From CAYPHY01 sp964410625 (lineage in GTDB: Bacteria; Chloroflexota; Anaerolineae; Promineifilales; Promineifilaceae), in assembly GCA_964410625.1 (NCBI GenBank), contig CAYPHY010000071.1:1-16646 (forward strand): DNA of 16,646 bases. Direction: 5' to 3'. The notes beneath the pieces were generated by a model that was not told the DNA's origin, made no database searches, and saw only the letters and a program-made list of their open reading frames with translations. Numbering within the stretch: the first letter of the stretch is position 1; the number at the start of each line of letters is the position of its first letter. Shown here piece by piece: positions 14,839 through 16,646 of this stretch. A program made the translations under genes and the position numbers.

Positions 14839-14844
14839 AAGCAA

Positions 14845-15744
14845 TCACCCTAGCTGTTCCTGCAACACGGCCGCAACCCTATCAAACACCTGTTCTGCCT
14901 CGTGTTCGGCCGTCTGTTCCCCATGCCCATTTGTCAATTGTGGATTGGGGATACCCGTTTGCGGATTGCGGATTGTGGAATCTTCCACTCTCCTAGTCTC
15001 CCAGTCTCTTCTCTCCACTCGCCACTCCCCACTCGCCACTTCGGCCGTCAACGGCACGCGCCCGATCACCGGCACGCCCTCCAACGTCGGCGGCCGCCAG
15101 CGACCCGACCCGCGAAAAATCTCATGCCGCTCGCCGCAAGAGGGGCAGATGAAGTAGCTCATATTCTCCACGACGCCGAGGATTGGCACACCGGCATTCT
15201 TAAACATCTGCAAGGAGCGTCCGGCATCAAGCAGGCTCATGTCCTGTGGCGTGGTGACAATCACCACCCCATCCAGCCGCGCCACCTTCAGCAAATCCTC
15301 CTGCGGCTGCCCGGCCGAGGGCGGCAGGTCGATCAACAGCACATCCAACGGTTCAGCGGCCGTCCCCCACACCACATCGCGCATCGTCTGGATCACCAAC
15401 TGCCCAACTGTGGAGGCGGGTGGGTTGATCACCTGTTCTTCCGACAGCAATAAGCCGACCGACATCAGCTTCAAGCCGTGACGTTCGAGCGGCCGAATAT
15501 AAGCTGGCGCACTTTTGCGGCGAACGACGGGGATGTAGGCTTCGCTCGGCCGTCGCTGGTGGATGCCCAACAACAGCGGGATATTGGGGCCATAAATATC
15601 GGCGTCGAAGATACCCACGCGCCAGCCCGCCCGCTGCAAAGCCAACGCCAGATTGACCGTCACCGTCGTCTTGCCCACGCCGCCCTTGCCGCTGGCTACC
15701 GCCACCAGCCGCCGCACCGTTGAAAGCCAGGGGAGTTTGTTCAT
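14845..15744 (-). CDS. mrp: Mrp/ApbC/NBP35-type P-loop ATPase with repeat insertion
   Basis: A 299-residue cytoplasmic ATPase. The deviant Walker A SGKGGVGKT is at 18-26, switch region FDADIYGPNIP at 46-56, Walker B-like LLIDLPPSAGQ at 136-146, and the cluster-binding CPSC at 200-203 in ENMSYFICPSC. Mrp proteins bind a [4Fe-4S] cluster at a dimer interface and transfer it to apoproteins. The N-terminal DUF59 domain found in some Mrp is absent. After PLTAE (230-234) the chain enters about 37 residues (235-271) encoded by repeat DNA, then resumes with a normal C-terminal helix. The Gly-rich segment usual after the CPxC motif is shortened. The gene is divergent from hdeD and convergent with the esterase. 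Confidence 0.93.
   Translation of the reverse strand: MNKLPWLSTVRRLVAVASGKGGVGKTTVTVNLALALQRAGWRVGIFDADIYGPNIPLLLGIHQRRPSEAYIPVVRRKSAPAYIRPLERHGLKLMSVGLLLSEEQVINPPASTVGQLVIQTMRDVVWGTAAEPLDVLLIDLPPSAGQPQEDLLKVARLDGVVIVTTPQDMSLLDAGRSLQMFKNAGVPILGVVENMSYFICPSCGERHEIFRGSGRWRPPTLEGVPVIGRVPLTAEVASGEWRVERRDWETRRVEDSTIRNPQTGIPNPQLTNGHGEQTAEHEAEQVFDRVAAVLQEQLG
14932..15042 (-). repeat. Composite tandem-repeat insertion inside mrp
   Basis: On the coding strand GGCGAGT/GGGGAGT units (VASGEWRVE) are followed by GGAGACT units (RRDWETR), then GTGGAAGATTCCACAATCCG-type units (VEDSTIRNPQ). The 23 bp at 14967-14989 are the exact reverse complement of 15955-15977 upstream of hdeD. Confidence 0.88.
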
Positions 15745-15790
15745 GCGGCTGATTGTAGCGCAGCCTGATGAGAAGGGGTAGTTGGTGAGC

Positions 15791-15825
15791 AGTGGGGAGT
15801 GGGGAGTGGGGAGTGGGGAGTGGGG
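15791..15825. repeat. Five perfect AGTGGGG heptamers
   Basis: Five tandem identical copies in the mrp-hdeD spacer (15745-16035). The unit is the one that encodes SGEWGV inside copA and mrp. Perfect identity suggests recent expansion. Confidence 0.9.
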
Positions 15826-15924
15826 ATGTTAATCTGACTACTAGCGGCTGTCAACTGCCTACTTCCCCTTTCGCTGTCAGGCAGAAAAGAGTATACTTAT
15901 GTCTATATTTATCAGCAGTGTGGG

Positions 15925-16010
15925 CGAGTGGATAGTGGTTAGTGAATAGTGAATAGTGGAAGATTCCACAATCCGCACTCCGCACTCTGCAATCATCAGT
16001 CCGCACTAAA
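15925..16010. repeat. Mixed repeats upstream of hdeD
   Basis: AGTGAAT/AGTGGTT heptamers (15925-15957) are followed by a 23-bp block identical to part of mrp (15955-15977), containing the hairpin GTGGAA-GA-TTCCAC, and by CACTCCG/CACTCTG heptamers. A TATACT box at 15892-15897 is a possible -10 for hdeD, with no good -35. Confidence 0.75.
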
Positions 16011-16035
16011 CCGAAAGGAAGGAGGTACAAGGCAT

Positions 16036-16587
16036 ATGTTAGAGGCTCTATCCCGCTATTGGTGGCTGGTCGTTTTGCGCGGCGTATTTGCTATCATCTT
16101 TGGCGTTCTGGCCTTCGTCTGGCCGGGAATAACCATCGGCGCGTTGATTATTCTCTTTGGCGCCTATGCGCTGGTGGACGGCATCTCCAGTATCATCACC
16201 GGCATCAGCCGTCGCAAGAGTAACAGCCAGTGGTGGGTACTGTTGCTCGAAGGCATCATCGGCGTTGTCGCCGGTATTCTAGCCTTTGTCTATCCAGGCA
16301 TGACTGCCCTCGCCTTGCTCTACTTCATCGCCGTCTGGGCGATCCTCACCGGTATTATGGAAGTCGTCGCCGCCATTCGCTTGCGTAAGGAAATTGACAA
16401 CGAATGGTGGCTGGTCCTCGGTGGCGTGCTCTCGATCATCTTCGGCTTGTTGCTGATCATCTTCCCCGGCTCCGGTGCGCTCGGTCTGTTGTGGGTCATC
16501 GCCGCCTATTCGATCCTTTTCGGTATCATGCTGGTCATCCTCGGCTTCCGCCTGCGCGGGGCGCGTGGAATGATGCGGACTGCCTAA
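16036..16587 (+). CDS. HdeD-family (DUF308) membrane protein
   Basis: A 183-residue protein with six predicted membrane helices arranged as three repeats of about 60 residues, each beginning with a Trp pair (YWWLVVLRG, QWWVLLLEG, EWWLVLGG) and containing a Pro-Gly turn (WPGIT, YPGMT, FPGSG). This is the DUF308 layout; HdeD in E. coli is linked to acid resistance, but the molecular role is unknown. The ATG at 16036 is chosen because AAGGAGGT lies 9 nt upstream; an upstream in-frame ATG at 15949 would translate repeat DNA. The gene lacks the CGGCCG palindrome common in the other genes. A perfect inverted repeat follows the stop. Confidence 0.9.
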   Translation: MLEALSRYWWLVVLRGVFAIIFGVLAFVWPGITIGALIILFGAYALVDGISSIITGISRRKSNSQWWVLLLEGIIGVVAGILAFVYPGMTALALLYFIAVWAILTGIMEVVAAIRLRKEIDNEWWLVLGGVLSIIFGLLLIIFPGSGALGLLWVIAAYSILFGIMLVILGFRLRGARGMMRTA

Positions 16588-16596
16588 ATTAATGTA

Positions 16597-16646
16597 GCGC
16601 GATTTGGTAAATCGCTTACTCAAGCACGCGATTTACCAAATCGCGC
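16597..16646. repeat. Nested perfect inverted repeat downstream of hdeD
   Basis: Perfect 19-bp arms at 16597-16615 and 16628-16646 with a 12-nt loop start 9 bp after the hdeD stop. Each arm is itself palindromic (GCGATTT-GGT-AAATCGC). It may serve as a transcription end or be a member of a dispersed palindromic repeat; the window ends at its last base, so a T-run cannot be checked. Confidence 0.85.

Noticed and set aside
15791..15825. The perfect heptamer tandem as a CRISPR array or plasmid-type iteron origin
   Set aside because: Units are 7 bp with no spacers, no cas or rep genes are nearby, and the same unit occurs inside genes.

Overview
The window looks like a piece of a moderately GC-rich (roughly 57% by eye) environmental bacterial genome, most likely Chloroflexota (Anaerolineae/Caldilineae-like). 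The reasons are the gene set (clostripain-type peptidase, membrane-anchored LuxR regulator beside an ABC-2 exporter, Rpn-type nuclease, RHH plus HNH pair, CHRD protein), the abundance of short degenerate 7-8 bp tandem repeats and palindromes between genes, and a scaffold gap of exactly 100 N, as in a draft or metagenome assembly. The taxonomic call is an inference.

Layout. 1-379: repeats and a palindrome, no gene. 380-2935 (-): membrane-anchored clostripain-family (C11) peptidase. 2936-3483: two palindromic repeats, no gene. 3484-5923 (-): LuxR-type regulator with a two-helix membrane anchor, a candidate operator, then ATPase and permease of a DrrAB-like ABC exporter. 5967-6926 (-): D-2-hydroxyacid dehydrogenase. 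6970-8102 (-): Rpn-type PD-(D/E)XK protein, split by an artefactual gap. 8201-9015 (+): divergent pair of an RHH-like protein and an HNH nuclease whose reading frame has an early stop. 9039-12335 (-): copper operon csoR-copZ-copA with a clear CsoR operator and promoter. 12468-13012 (-): secreted CHRD-domain protein with its terminator. 13013-13980: gene-free, holding a Fur-like box, a palindrome and a promoter followed at once by a terminator-like hairpin. 13981-14796 (+): carboxylesterase. 14845-15744 (-): Mrp/ApbC-type ATPase, convergent with the esterase. 16036-16587 (+): HdeD/DUF308 membrane protein, followed by a perfect 19-bp inverted repeat at the window end.

The most unusual signal is the repeat biology. 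The same 7-8 bp tandem repeats that fill the spacers also lie inside three unrelated conserved genes (copA, the esterase, mrp), in frame, at places where the families normally have short loops. A 26-bp segment is identical between copA and the esterase, and a 23-bp segment is identical between mrp and the spacer before hdeD. Because 7 and 8 are not multiples of 3, each perfect array reads as the same cyclic peptide in all three frames. The CATCCTT array would contain a stop if reversed, and it occurs in genes only in its open orientation. A second genome-scale signal is a strong excess of the palindrome CGGCCG (about 75 by manual count) in coding and non-coding DNA and in all three codon phases, like the highly iterated palindromes of cyanobacteria.
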